Positions 35,719 through 45,265 of a stretch of 64,000 nt of DNA are shown piece by piece. The DNA lies in the NCBI GenBank assembly GCA_043777795.1, contig JAYWHJ010000090.1, positions 7,105 through 71,104 of the forward strand. The letters run 5' to 3'. The notes under the pieces are model-generated. The model was not told the DNA's origin, made no database searches, and saw only the letters and a program-made list of their open reading frames with translations. Position 1 is the first letter of the stretch; the number at the start of each line of letters is the position of its first letter. The position numbers and the translations under genes are program-made. Source of the stretch: JAAFIP01 sp043777795. GTDB taxonomy: Bacteria > Pseudomonadota > Gammaproteobacteria > Burkholderiales > Burkholderiaceae_C.

Positions 35719-37209
35719 CTACTGAAACGCCACCTCCGCAAAGCTGCGCAGTTTTCTGCTATGCAGCTTCTCAGTGCCCTCGGCTCGCAAAATCTCCAGC
35801 GCCCGCATCCCGATGCGCAGATGCTGGTCGACCCGGTCGCGGTAAAACTGGTTGGCCATTCCGGGCAGCTTGATCTCGCCGTGCAGCGGTTTGTCTGATA
35901 CACACAGCAGGGTGCCGTAGGGTACGCGAAAACGAAACCCGTTGGCGGCGATAGTGGCGCTCTCCATGTCCAGTGCAATCGCGCGGCTTTGGTTAAATCG
36001 GCGGCTCAGGTACTGTGTGCCAAGCAGCTCCCAGTTGCGGTTATCGGTACTGGCCACGGTGCCTGTGCGCATGATTTTTTTCAGATCGCTGCTGGGCAGT
36101 TGCGTAACCTCGGCCACGGCTTGCTGCATGGCCATTTGCACTTCGGCCAAGGCGGGGATGGGCACCCACAGGGGCAGGTCGTCGTCCAGCACATGGTCGT
36201 CGCGCACATAGGCATGGGCCAACACGTAGTCGCCCAGCGCCTGGCTGTTGCGCAGGCCCGCGCAGTGGCCCAGCATCAGCCACACATGTGGGCGCAGCAC
36301 GGCAATGTGGTCGGTGATGTTCTTGGCGTTGGCCGGGCCCACACCAATGTTGACCATCGTCACACCGCTGTGGTCGGCGCGCACCAAATGGTAGGCGGGC
36401 ATTTGCGGCAGGCGCGGCGGCTCCTTGCCCAGCGCATCCAACGGCTCGGCGACCAATCCCACACGGCGCGTGACCACGTTGCCCGGCTCTACAAAGGCCA
36501 TGTATTCGCTGGCCGGGTTTAGCATAGCCTCGCGGCCTAGTTTGACGAATTCGTCAATGTAAAACTGGTAGTTGGTAAACAGCACGTAGTTTTGAAAATG
36601 CTCGGTAGACGTGCCGGTGTAATGGCGCAGGCGGTGCAGCGAATAGTCGGTGCGTGGTGCCGTAAACAAGCCAAGCGGTTGCGGCTGGCCCGCGCCTGTC
36701 TCGTGCGTGCCGTTGGCGATGTCGTCGTTCATGGCGCTCAGGTCGGGCAGGTCAAACACATCGCGCATCAGTGCGCGGCGTTCGGGATCCATGCTGCCTT
36801 CCAGGTGGTCATGCTCGGCAAAGGAGAAGTGCACAGGTATGGGGTGGGTGCTGGTACCTACCTCCAGGGTGCCGCCGTGGTTGGCCAACAGCAGGTTAAA
36901 CTGCTTTTGCAAATAGCTTGCGTACAAGTCGGGCCGCGTAATGGTGGTTTCATACACCCCAGGGCCCTGCACAAAGCCGTAACTGCGGCGTTTGTCAGCC
37001 GTAGCTGCCCGCGCCACACTGTGGGTGCGTAGCCGTACAAAGGGGTAGCAGGCGCGCACCTTGCTAGCTTGCAGCTGGCCTGCGACAAAAGCTTGCAGGC
37101 TAGAGCGAAGATGCCCAATGCTGTTGTCATAAATGCGCTGAACCTGCGCCAAGGCAAGGGCCGCGTCGCTGAATTGAGCGGGAGCGATAAAAGTAGGTTG
37201 TGATTGCAT
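35719..37209 (-). CDS. amn: AMP nucleosidase
   Basis: Hydrolyses AMP to adenine and ribose 5-phosphate, controlling adenine nucleotide pools. 496 aa, matching Amn length. The N-terminal domain carries RIYDNSIGHLRSSLQ and YPFVRLRTHSV; the nucleoside-phosphorylase-like C-terminal domain has TMVNIGVGPANAKNITDHIAVLRPHVWLMLGHCAGLRN (read in parts) and ALDMESATIAANGFRFRVPYGT with the catalytic acidic residues. Single gene in its context. Confidence 0.93.
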   Translation of the reverse strand: MQSQPTFIAPAQFSDAALALAQVQRIYDNSIGHLRSSLQAFVAGQLQASKVRACYPFVRLRTHSVARAATADKRRSYGFVQGPGVYETTITRPDLYASYLQKQFNLLLANHGGTLEVGTSTHPIPVHFSFAEHDHLEGSMDPERRALMRDVFDLPDLSAMNDDIANGTHETGAGQPQPLGLFTAPRTDYSLHRLRHYTGTSTEHFQNYVLFTNYQFYIDEFVKLGREAMLNPASEYMAFVEPGNVVTRRVGLVAEPLDALGKEPPRLPQMPAYHLVRADHSGVTMVNIGVGPANAKNITDHIAVLRPHVWLMLGHCAGLRNSQALGDYVLAHAYVRDDHVLDDDLPLWVPIPALAEVQMAMQQAVAEVTQLPSSDLKKIMRTGTVASTDNRNWELLGTQYLSRRFNQSRAIALDMESATIAANGFRFRVPYGTLLCVSDKPLHGEIKLPGMANQFYRDRVDQHLRIGMRALEILRAEGTEKLHSRKLRSFAEVAFQ

Positions 37210-37547
37210 GGGAAATCATAACCATACTTGACGGGTGTTTTGTGTCCTCAGGTTTTTGAAGATTTCTACACACTGTCATCGCTCCAAGCGGTTTGAACAG
37301 CCCGTGCAAGACATGCTTTTTCCGAACACCTGACGGTCTACACACTTACACCATCCTGGCAACTGCCAATGGGGACTACTTTCAAACCCTAGGTTCGGTG
37401 TATGGCAAAGCGAGCAGGCCATAACCAAATTTTCAGTATTGGCGAGGGCTTTTTCGGTGGTATGACGCTATATTTACAGGAACATTTATCGCATAAATTT
37501 ATTGCACTTCGGCTTGCTTTTGCTCTAAAAGTGGCTCACCAAAAGTG

Positions 37548-37685
37548 TCAAACCGGGACGGGCTGTGCATCCGACAACTTCACAAACCGAACCCCGCGTG
37601 CTAACAGCTCGGGCAGCGCGACCGCAAAACCTTCAAACATCGCACCAGCGGGCCAGTAACCACCCTCTTGCGTGCGGGCGATGCA
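37548..37685 (-). pseudogene. Possible 3' remnant of a decayed gene
   Basis: An uninterrupted 45-codon frame ending at a TGA (37548-37550) and preceded by an in-frame stop at 37686-37688, translating to GGYWPAGAMFEGFAVALPEL and LLARGVRFVKLSDAQ, which is protein-like rather than random. I do not recognise the family securely. No start codon or ribosome site, so it would be a fragment left after deletion. Confidence 0.3.
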
Positions 37686-37731
37686 TCACGCGGTGGGCTG
37701 TTCTCGCTAAGTTGACTGTTTGCCGCCGCAT

Positions 37732-37771
37732 AAAAAAAGCCAGCTACCCAACAGGGTTAACCGGCTTTTCT
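37732..37771 (-). terminator. Rho-independent terminator after the FAH-type gene
   Basis: On the minus strand AAAAGCCGGTTAACCC pairs with GGGTAGCTGGCTTTT (imperfect stem, TGTT loop) followed by a run of T. Bidirectional in form; lies 50 bases beyond the stop of the sugar-acid operon's last minus-strand gene. Confidence 0.75.
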
Positions 37772-37821
37772 TGAGGGGCAGCGCCGTGGCGCTGCAATAG
37801 GTCTGCAAAGCTTTGGATGGG

Positions 37822-38676
37822 CTAGGCTTTTTTGTAGGCTACCACTTTCTGGCGCTGCTCGCCCAGGCCTTCGATACCCAAGGTCATCACATCGCCCTTT
37901 TTCAGGAACTCGGGCGCGGGCTTGATACCCATGCCTACGCCCGGGGGCGTGCCGGTGATGATCACGTCGCCGGGCATCAGGGTCATGAACTGGCTGACAT
38001 AGCTGACGATCTTGGCGGCGCCGAAAATCATGGTTTTGGTGTTGCCGGTTTGCATGCGCTTGCCGTTCACGTCCAGCCACATGGCCAGCTTTTGCGGGTT
38101 GGGGATCTCGTCGGTGGTGACCAGCCAAGGACCCAGCGGGCCGAAGGTGTCGCAGCCTTTGCCCTTATCCCACTGCGGGCCGCGCTCTAGCTGGTATTCA
38201 CGCTCGCTCACGTCGTTGGACAGGGCGTAGCCTGCTACGTAACTGAGCGCGTCTTTCTGGCTGACATACGATGCCTTGGTGCCGATGACGATGGCCAGTT
38301 CGACTTCCCAGTCGCCTTTGACGGAGTTTTTAGGCAACATCACGTCGTCGTTGGGCCCCTGGATGCAGCTGATGGCTTTCATGAACACGATGGGTTCTTT
38401 AGGAATCGCCATGCCCGCTTCTTTGGCGTGGTCAGAGTAGTTCAGGCCGATGGCGATGAACTTGCCAATGCCAGCGACTGGACAGCCCATGCGGGGCTTG
38501 CCACGTACAGCGGGCAATTTATCGGTTTTCACCTTGGCGATTTTTTTGAGCACAGCGTCACTCAGTTGTGCTGCGCCGATGTCGGGCACCACCGCGCTGA
38601 GGTCACGCAGCACACCTTGCGCGTCGATGATGCCGGGCTTTTCTTTGCCGGGGTTGCCGTAACGAACGAGTTTCAT
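37822..38676 (-). CDS. Fumarylacetoacetate hydrolase-family protein (diketo-deoxy-sugar-acid hydrolase-like)
   Basis: Start at ATG 38676 with AGGAGATAT upstream. 284 aa; FAH core: FIAIGLNYSDHAKEAGMAIP near residue 73, then EVELAIVIGTKA with metal-ligand glutamates and ITGTPPGVGMGIKP. The closest named type is the hydrolase of 2,4-diketo-3-deoxy-L-fuconate/rhamnonate, which produces pyruvate and lactate, and the neighbours (two SDRs, altronate-dehydratase type enzyme, LDH2 type) fit such a non-phosphorylated sugar-acid route. Substrate is inferred from the context. Confidence 0.88.
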   Translation of the reverse strand: MKLVRYGNPGKEKPGIIDAQGVLRDLSAVVPDIGAAQLSDAVLKKIAKVKTDKLPAVRGKPRMGCPVAGIGKFIAIGLNYSDHAKEAGMAIPKEPIVFMKAISCIQGPNDDVMLPKNSVKGDWEVELAIVIGTKASYVSQKDALSYVAGYALSNDVSEREYQLERGPQWDKGKGCDTFGPLGPWLVTTDEIPNPQKLAMWLDVNGKRMQTGNTKTMIFGAAKIVSYVSQFMTLMPGDVIITGTPPGVGMGIKPAPEFLKKGDVMTLGIEGLGEQRQKVVAYKKA

Positions 38677-38710
38677 ATATCTCCTGCTTAGTGAAAGATG
38701 ATGGGAAAAG

Positions 38711-39454
38711 TTAGTAAGTTGCGCGACCGCCTGACAAGTCAAACACCGCGCCGGTCGAGAACGAGCACTCTTCGGTGCACAGCCAGGCCACCATGGCGGC
38801 AATCTCTTGCACTTCGCCAAAGCGGGCCATCGGTATTTTAGACAGCATGAAGTCGATGTGCGCTTGCGTCATTTGGTCAAACATCGCCGTTTTTATGGCG
38901 GCAGGCGTGACGCAGTTAACGCGCATACCTGTGGTGGCCAGCTCTTTGCCCAGCGATTTGGTCAGCGCAATCACGGCGGCCTTGCTGGCGCTGTAGGCGC
39001 TCGCGTTGGGATTGCCTTCTTTGCCTGCCACCGAGGCGATGTTGACAATGCGGCCGTAATTGCGCTTGCGCATCAAGGCAGATACTTCGCGGCAGCAGTA
39101 GAACAGGCCGTGCACGTTGATGTCGAATACGCTTTTCCAGTCATCTACCGGGTAGTCGGCCAGCGGTACGTTTGGGCCTGTAATGCCTGCGCTATTGACC
39201 AGAATGTCCACGGGGGCATGCTGCTCAGTGGTGGTGGCGGCGCGGGCTACGTCGGCGTGATCGGCCACGTTCACCCGCACGGTGTGCACGCTACTGCCGA
39301 GCAGGTCTTTGGCTTTTTGCAGCGCCGCGTCGTCCCGGTCCCACAGCGTGAGCCGTGCGCCCGAGGCCAGCATGCGCTGGGCAATGGCCAGGCCAATGCC
39401 CGATGCGCCGCCGGTGATGATGGCGTGGCGTTTTTGCAGATCTAGTTGGTTCAT
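38711..39454 (-). CDS. Short-chain dehydrogenase/reductase (sugar-acid pathway)
   Basis: A classical SDR of 247 aa: TGGASGIGLAIA cofactor motif near residue 15, NSAGITG, catalytic Ser in VNIASVAGKEG, Tyr-Lys in SAYSASKAAV, and C-terminal GGRATY. Its start overlaps the stop of the other SDR gene (ATGA at 39451-39454), so the two are coupled. Probably oxidises a sugar or a 2-keto-3-deoxy sugar acid; which of the two SDRs does which step is not decidable here. Confidence 0.88.
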   Translation of the reverse strand: MNQLDLQKRHAIITGGASGIGLAIAQRMLASGARLTLWDRDDAALQKAKDLLGSSVHTVRVNVADHADVARAATTTEQHAPVDILVNSAGITGPNVPLADYPVDDWKSVFDINVHGLFYCCREVSALMRKRNYGRIVNIASVAGKEGNPNASAYSASKAAVIALTKSLGKELATTGMRVNCVTPAAIKTAMFDQMTQAHIDFMLSKIPMARFGEVQEIAAMVAWLCTEECSFSTGAVFDLSGGRATY

Positions 39455-40185
39455 ATGGTCATGCCTCCGTCAACAGAAAATACCTGGCCGGTGGCAAACA
39501 CCGATTCATCGCTGGCCAGGTAGACCACGATGGGCGCAATCTCGGGTGCTTGCGCCAAGCGGCCCATGGGCTGGCGGGCGATAAAGTTTTTACGTGCTTC
39601 AATAGGGTCGGCGTAGCTGTTGATACGGTCACCCAGCGAGGGCGTGTCGACCGTGCCCGGCGCAATCGCATTGCAGCGAATGCCTTGGGCCACATAGTCG
39701 GCTGCGACGGATTTGGTCAGCCCCACCACGGCTGCTTTGCTGGCACCGTAGGCAAAGCGATTGGGCAAACCTTTGAGGCTGCCGCACACGCTGGCCATGT
39801 TGATAATGCTGCCGCCGCCATGGGCCAGCATCTTGGGCAGGGCGGCTTGGATCATCCAAAACTGGGCCCGCACATTCAGGTTAAAGGCAAAGTTCCACTC
39901 GTCGTCCGTGGCTTGCAAAATAGACCCGTTATGCACAAAGCCAGCGCAGTTAAACAGCACATTCAAGGGCGGGGCCTCGTTGACTACCGCGGTAATCGCC
40001 GCTTTGTCCAACACATCCAGCACTTGGGTGCGAATATTGGCGATGCCCTGGTAGCTTTGCAGGAGCTGGGGATTCACATCGGTGGCAATCACCTGCGCGC
40101 CTTCGCGCGCCATGGCCAGGGCACAGGCCTTGCCTATGCCTTGCCCGGCGGCGGTGATGAGGGCGGTTTTACCTTGTAGTCTCAT
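39451..40185 (-). CDS. Short-chain dehydrogenase, similar to 2-keto-3-deoxy-L-fuconate dehydrogenase
   Basis: SDR of 244 aa. Start taken as ATG 40185 (MRLQGKTALITAAGQGIGKA); an upstream ATG at 40215 is an alternative, and neither has a strong ribosome site. Motifs: TAAGQGIGKACA, NCAGFVHNGSI, catalytic IINMASVCGSLKG and FAYGASKAAVVGLTKSVAADY, and DGGMTI at the end. The closest named enzyme is 2-keto-3-deoxy-L-fuconate dehydrogenase. It is divergent from the uxaA-type gene, sharing a 102-base promoter region. Confidence 0.88.
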   Translation of the reverse strand: MRLQGKTALITAAGQGIGKACALAMAREGAQVIATDVNPQLLQSYQGIANIRTQVLDVLDKAAITAVVNEAPPLNVLFNCAGFVHNGSILQATDDEWNFAFNLNVRAQFWMIQAALPKMLAHGGGSIINMASVCGSLKGLPNRFAYGASKAAVVGLTKSVAADYVAQGIRCNAIAPGTVDTPSLGDRINSYADPIEARKNFIARQPMGRLAQAPEIAPIVVYLASDESVFATGQVFSVDGGMTI

Positions 40186-40287
40186 AGGGTACAACGTGTA
40201 TTTGCGGTAATGCATATCATAATACCATTAGAAATAGGCGCTACGTGATGGTGATGCGAGCGCGACTTGAACAAGGTATTGCCTCCT

Positions 40288-41814
40288 ATGAATTCATTTA
40301 TCCAACTCCATCCCGCTGACGACGTGGTGATAGCCCGCTCGCAAATTGTGGGCGGCTCGCAGTTCAATGGCATCACCACGCGTGGCTTGATTCCCGCCGG
40401 GCACAAAGTGGCTGTGCATGCCATCGCTGCGGGCAGCCCGGTGCGCCGCTACAACCAGATCATTGGTTTTGCGACCAAGCCGATTGCCGCTGGCGAGCAT
40501 GTGCACACGCAGAACCTGGGCATGGGCGACAACAAGGGCGACTTTGCGCGCGACTATGCTTTTGGTGCAGATGTGAAGCCCGCCGCTGCTCTGCGCGAGG
40601 CCAGCTTTATGGGCATCAAGCGTGCCGATGGCCGTGTGGCCACGCGCAACTACATTGGTATCTTGAGCAGCGTCAATTGCTCGGCCACCGCCGCACGCGC
40701 CATTGCTGACCATTTCAACCGTCAAACCAACCCGTCAGCCTTGGCAGGCTTTGACAATATAGACGGCATCGTGGCCCTTACGCACGGCACGGGTTGTGGC
40801 ATGGACACCGATGGAACGGGCATGCAGATTTTGCAGCGCACGCTGGCGGGCTACGCCACGCATGCCAACTTTGCTGGCATCTTGGTGGTGGGGCTAGGCT
40901 GCGAGTCGAACCAAATCAACGCCTGGCTGGCCAACAGCAGTCTGCGTGAGGGCGACACGCTTAAAGTCTTTAGCATCCAGGACACGGGCGGCACGCGAAA
41001 GACGGTGGACAAAGGCATTGCGCTGATCAAAGCCATGTTGCCCAACGCCAATGCCGTCAAACGCGAGCCGTGCAGCGCAACGCACATCACCATTGGCTTG
41101 CAATGCGGCGGCAGTGATGGCTACAGCGGCATCAGCGCCAACCCGGCACTCGGCGTGGCCGTGGATTTGCTGGTGGCGCATGGCGGCACGGCCATCCTGT
41201 CGGAGACTCCCGAGATATACGGCGCCGAACACCTGCTAACCCGCCGCGCGGTGCGCCGCGAAGTGGGTGAAAAACTCATTGAACGCATCAAGTGGTGGGA
41301 GCATTACACCGCCATCAATGAGGGCGAGATGAATAACAACCCTTCGCCCGGCAACAAGGCGGGGGGCTTGACGACGATTTTGGAAAAATCATTGGGCGCA
41401 GTGGCCAAAGGCGGCACCAGCAACTTGCAGGCCGTGGTGGAATACGCCGAGACGGTAAGGGACAAAGGCTTCATTTACATGGACACGCCCGGCTACGACC
41501 CGGTCAGCGCCACAGGCCAAGTGGCAGGCGGTGCCAACATGATTTGCTTTACAACAGGGCGCGGCAGCGCCTACGGCTGCGCGCCCTCGCCATCTCTGAA
41601 GCTGGCTACCAACACCGCGCTGTGGCAGCGCCAGGAAGAAGACATGGACATCAACTGCGGCGAGATCATCGACGGCGCGGCCACCGTGCAAGAGATGGGG
41701 CAACGCATTTTTGACCTGGTGCTGGCCACCGCATCGGGCGCGCAGAGCAAGAGCGAACAACACGGCTACGGGCAAAACGAGTTTGTGCCCTGGCAAGTGG
41801 GCGCTGTGATGTGA
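40288..41814 (+). CDS. Altronate/sugar-acid dehydratase, UxaA family
   Basis: Start taken as ATG 40288 (MNSFIQLHPADDVV), 508 aa. The N-terminal SAF-type domain (HPADDVVIARSQIVGG to about residue 90) is followed by the large UxaA domain: GIKRADGRVATRNYIGIL, LTHGTGCGMDTDG, VVGLGCESNQIN and FTTGRGSAYGCAPSPSLKLATNT, the last being the family signature near the Fe-binding region. UxaA dehydrates D-altronate to 2-keto-3-deoxygluconate; here the substrate may be another aldonate, such as a 6-deoxy sugar acid, as the neighbours suggest. Confidence 0.9.
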   Translation: MNSFIQLHPADDVVIARSQIVGGSQFNGITTRGLIPAGHKVAVHAIAAGSPVRRYNQIIGFATKPIAAGEHVHTQNLGMGDNKGDFARDYAFGADVKPAAALREASFMGIKRADGRVATRNYIGILSSVNCSATAARAIADHFNRQTNPSALAGFDNIDGIVALTHGTGCGMDTDGTGMQILQRTLAGYATHANFAGILVVGLGCESNQINAWLANSSLREGDTLKVFSIQDTGGTRKTVDKGIALIKAMLPNANAVKREPCSATHITIGLQCGGSDGYSGISANPALGVAVDLLVAHGGTAILSETPEIYGAEHLLTRRAVRREVGEKLIERIKWWEHYTAINEGEMNNNPSPGNKAGGLTTILEKSLGAVAKGGTSNLQAVVEYAETVRDKGFIYMDTPGYDPVSATGQVAGGANMICFTTGRGSAYGCAPSPSLKLATNTALWQRQEEDMDINCGEIIDGAATVQEMGQRIFDLVLATASGAQSKSEQHGYGQNEFVPWQVGAVM

Positions 41815-41828
41815 TAGCAGGAGAAAAT

Positions 41829-42917
41829 ATGTCAACAAAAATTTCAGCACCCTCATTACGGGCGCAAGCAGCTAGTATATTTATAGCGGCTGGCAGCACA
41901 CCCGAAGAAGCCCAAGCCGTTGCCAATAATCTGGTGATGGCGAACCTGAGTGGCCACGACTCGCATGGCGTGGGCATGATCGCCCGCTACATCGACGCGG
42001 TACTGGAAGGCGGCTTGCATCCCAACACCGGCGTGAAAGTGCAGCTCGACATCGGCACCCTGCTCAGCCTGGATGGTCAGCGCGGTTACGGCCAGGTAGT
42101 GGGCGAGCAGGCCATGCAGCTGGGCATTGCGCGCGCCAAACAGCACGGCAGTTGCATCATGACCTTGGCCAACGCGCACCACCTGGGCCGCATTGGGCAT
42201 TGGGCCGAGATGGCGGTGGCGCAAGGCTTGGTGTCGATGCACTTTGTCAACGTGCTGTCCCGCCCCGTGGTGGCTGCGTATGGCGGCACCGATGGGCGCT
42301 TTGGTACCAACCCATGCTGTATTGGTGTGCCGCTTAAAAGCCAGTCACCTTTCATTTTAGATTTTGCTACCAGCCGTGTTGCGCAGGGCAAGATGCGCGT
42401 GGCGCACAACGAGGGGCGACGCGTGGAGCCAGGCTTTTTGATCGACGCGCAAGGCAAACCGACAACCGACCCCGGCGTGGTGGTAGTACCGCAGCCCAAC
42501 GCACAAGGCGTGATCGACCCGGCCAATACGCTGCTGGGCGCTTTACTGGCGTTTGGAGAGCATAAAGGCTCCGGCCTGGCGGTGGCCTGCGAGCTGCTGG
42601 GCGGCGCACTGACTGGGGGGGGCACCTGGCACCGCCCAGCTGACGCCAGGCGCGCCGTGCTCAACGGCATGCTGACGGTGCTGATTGACCCTGCCAAGCT
42701 GGGCACGCAAGCCGCGTTTGAAACCGAGGCCACTGCCTTTGTCGATTGGCTCAAAGCCAGCCCGCCACAAACGGGTGTGGATGAGGTGCAAATAGGCGGC
42801 GAGCCCGAGCGCGCCTACCGCATTGCGCGCGAACGTGATGGCATCCGTATTGATGCAACGACGTGGCAGGAGATTGTGGACGCAGGACGCAAGGTCGGCG
42901 TACAGATTGAGAGCTAA
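41829..42917 (+). CDS. Malate/L-lactate dehydrogenase family (LDH2) oxidoreductase
   Basis: Start at ATG 41829 with AGGAGAAAAT upstream; follows the UxaA-type gene by 14 bases. 362 aa of the LDH2/MDH2 fold: ANLSGHDSHGVGMIARYI near residue 38, ANAHHLGRIGHWAEMAV near 116, RFGTNPCCIGVP near 162, DFATSRVAQGKMRVAHNEGR near 180 and GEHKGSGLAVACELLGGAL near 245. NAD(P)H-dependent 2-keto acid reduction is likely. Bases 41852-41887 resemble the dispersed repeat, encoding RAQAASIFIAAG. Confidence 0.9.
   Translation: MSTKISAPSLRAQAASIFIAAGSTPEEAQAVANNLVMANLSGHDSHGVGMIARYIDAVLEGGLHPNTGVKVQLDIGTLLSLDGQRGYGQVVGEQAMQLGIARAKQHGSCIMTLANAHHLGRIGHWAEMAVAQGLVSMHFVNVLSRPVVAAYGGTDGRFGTNPCCIGVPLKSQSPFILDFATSRVAQGKMRVAHNEGRRVEPGFLIDAQGKPTTDPGVVVVPQPNAQGVIDPANTLLGALLAFGEHKGSGLAVACELLGGALTGGGTWHRPADARRAVLNGMLTVLIDPAKLGTQAAFETEATAFVDWLKASPPQTGVDEVQIGGEPERAYRIARERDGIRIDATTWQEIVDAGRKVGVQIES
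41852..41887 (-). repeat. Partial dispersed repeat inside the LDH2 gene
   Basis: Minus strand GCTATAAATATACTAGCTGC followed by TTGCGCCCG, the left half of the repeat family, within the coding sequence near its start. Confidence 0.4.
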
Positions 42918-42926
42918 ATCTTGCTT

Positions 42927-42970
42927 CAGCGCAATGAAATATTGCGGGAGCAGCTTCTAAAATTGTAGCA
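42927..42970 (-). repeat. Dispersed ~50-bp repeat, intergenic copy before slmA
   Basis: Minus strand GAAGCTGCTCCCGCAATATT then TCATTGCGCTG; begins 10 bases after the LDH2 stop, between convergent LDH2 and slmA. Confidence 0.85.
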
Positions 42971-42976
42971 ATTTGG

Positions 42977-43627
42977 CTACAGCAATACAGCCAAACTGAC
43001 CTCCAGATGCTCGGTAGGTAGGCGCTTAAAGCCCGAGCGGGCAAAGCGCTGCAAGCGGCCAATGCAAAACGCCGTGAGCACAGAAGCCCGGGCCTGCGCG
43101 TCGACGCTTGGTGTGGCTGAGCCCGCTGTGTCAGCGGCTTCGCGCAATGACTGTTTAAAGCCTGACTCCAGCTTGTCAAACAACTGGTTCATGCGCTGCT
43201 GCAGACGCTCGTTTTCAAATACCAATGCGTCGCCCACCATCACGCGGGTCATGCCCGGGTTCTTCTCGCCAAACTGCAACAGCATGCTGATGGTTTTGGC
43301 GAGGCGCGCGGCAGGTTGCGTCTCACGCTCGTTAATTTGGTTGACCAGGCCAAAGACGGTCTGCTCGACAAACTCGATCAGGCCCTCGAACATTTGCGCC
43401 TTGCTTGCAAAGTGCCGGTACAGCGCCGCCTCCGACACGTCCAGCTTGGCGGCCAGGGCGGCGGTGGTCACGCGCTCGGCACCCGGTTGCTCCAGCATGG
43501 TGGCCAAGGCCTGCAAAATTTGCACCCGCCGCTCGCCTGGCTTGGGGCGTTTGCGGGTGGAGGCCTCTGCGCCCTCCACAGGGGTGGTGGCTGCGAATTC
43601 GGGAGAGCTGGTCGTTACTTCGGGCAT
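42977..43627 (-). CDS. slmA: Nucleoid occlusion factor SlmA-like TetR-family protein
   Basis: A 216-aa TetR-fold protein. The HTH contains RVTTAALAAKLDVSEAALYRHFASKAQMFEGLI (read in parts), near residues 52-85, very like SlmA. SlmA binds specific DNA sites and blocks FtsZ assembly over unsegregated chromosome. It has a 35-residue N-terminal extension rich in Pro, Lys and Thr. The gene lies in the argB to slmA run (argB, response regulator, sensor kinase, slmA), consistent with argB-slmA linkage in related bacteria. Confidence 0.88.
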   Translation of the reverse strand: MPEVTTSSPEFAATTPVEGAEASTRKRPKPGERRVQILQALATMLEQPGAERVTTAALAAKLDVSEAALYRHFASKAQMFEGLIEFVEQTVFGLVNQINERETQPAARLAKTISMLLQFGEKNPGMTRVMVGDALVFENERLQQRMNQLFDKLESGFKQSLREAADTAGSATPSVDAQARASVLTAFCIGRLQRFARSGFKRLPTEHLEVSLAVLL

Positions 43628-43725
43628 GGTTTTACGGCTGTTTGCAATGATTCTCTCACAGTGCCAAGTCAGCGAGCCCGCTTACTGCGCCCGAATACCT
43701 CGGGTAAACGTGGGTGCGTCTTAGG

Positions 43726-45265
43726 CTAAGGGGCGGTTGGATAAGGCAACGCGGCGGCCAGCAGCACACTCACGCATAGACCTCGGCCCGGCAGGGGGCC
43801 CGCCGCGTCTCGCCCCGGCTCGCCCTGCCCTAAAGTGCCATCGCCGAGCTGCAATTGGGTGCCATGCAAGCGCGCAATCTCGTCCGCGATGGCCAAGCCC
43901 AAACCGGTGCCCTCGCCTTTGGTGCCTTGCACACGGTAAAAGCGCTCCAGCACGCGGCTACGCTCGTCTGGCGCAATACCGGGGCCGTCGTCGCACACTT
44001 GCAGCGCGATACCGGCTTGCGTGCGCTGGCAACGCAGCGTCACGCAGCCTCCTGCAGGCGTATAACGGATCGCGTTGTCGCACAGATTGGTGAGTAGCTC
44101 GCGCAGCAGCCATTCATGGCCCGGCACCACCAGCGCGCCATGGCTGGCGTCGATGTCCAGGCCCAAGTCAATGCCCTTGGCGGTCGCATCATCCAGTTGC
44201 TGCTCCAGTACTACGGCGCACAAGGCTTGCAGGTCTACGCTTTGCATCGGCTGGGCGGCGGCGGACTGGGCGTCAGCCCGCGACAGAGCGAGCAGTTGGT
44301 TCGCCAATTGCGAAGTGCGGCGCGTAGCGTGGCGCAGGCGGTTAATTTCTGATGCTCCTAATTGAATAGCTGCTCCCGCAATATTTTGTTGGCCTACAGG
44401 CACTTTACCTGTATAAACCTGAGCTTGAGGAGCATTGACGGCCTGCGCCCAGGCCTCTACCTGCGCTTGCAGACCCGCCAAGGGGGTACGCAGTTGGTGC
44501 GCGGCATCCGCCACAAAGCGGCGTTGCGATTCGGCCTGCGCGTTGACCAATGCGAACAGGCGATTGAGCGATTCCACCAGCGGACGGACCTCGTCGGGCG
44601 AGCGGCTGGCATCCAGCGCGCTCAGGTCGCGCGGCGACCGGTTTTCCAGCGCTTCTTTCAGTTCGATCAAGGGCCGTAAAGCACGCTGCACCGCCCAGTT
44701 CACGGCCAGTGCTGCGGCGATGATGAGCAGCAAATTAGGCAGTAGCACTTTGAGCAGCAGCGAGCGCACCCAGTTTTGCCGAGCGTCTGAGCCATCAGCC
44801 AGCATCACCACCAGCTCACCTGCCGGGGTGCGCGCGCGTTGTGCCACGATGCGGTAAGTCACCCCCTCAAAAAATTGGCTATGAAACTCAGAGTCGTTGG
44901 TAGAAGGAGTCGGGGTGGCCAACCAGGCCGGCCCGAGCAACATGCGGCCATCCAGCGTGCTCACACCCCAGGCGGACAGGCTTTGGCGGGTACGCATAAA
45001 GTCTTCTATGGCGGGGGCCAGCAGTATCACTGGTGGGCCTAGCGGTGCCCGGCCTTCGGCCACCACCGAGCCTACGACCAGCGGCACTAAGCGCTGCAAC
45101 TGCTCGTCTTGCAGCAAAGCCGCGCTGCCTGCAGTTTGGTAGTCAAACCAAGCGCTGACGCAGGCCAATACGGCCAAGGGCAGCAGCAGCAAAACCAGCA
45201 AACGGCGGCGCAGGCCCGCCATGACACCCGTGGGCGACGAAGGGCTGAACCGACCCCGGCCGGCT

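Larger units (their letters stand above)
37210..37821. other. Large intergenic stretch (612 bases)
   Basis: No intact gene. It holds a possible gene remnant on the minus strand (37548-37685) and a terminator hairpin (37732-37771). The part next to amn (37210-37400) is A+T-rich and would contain the amn promoter. Confidence 0.6.

Noticed and set aside
37402..37659. An 85-codon plus-strand ORF in the large intergenic gap
   Set aside because: No ribosome site, atypical composition, and overlaps a more protein-like remnant on the other strand.
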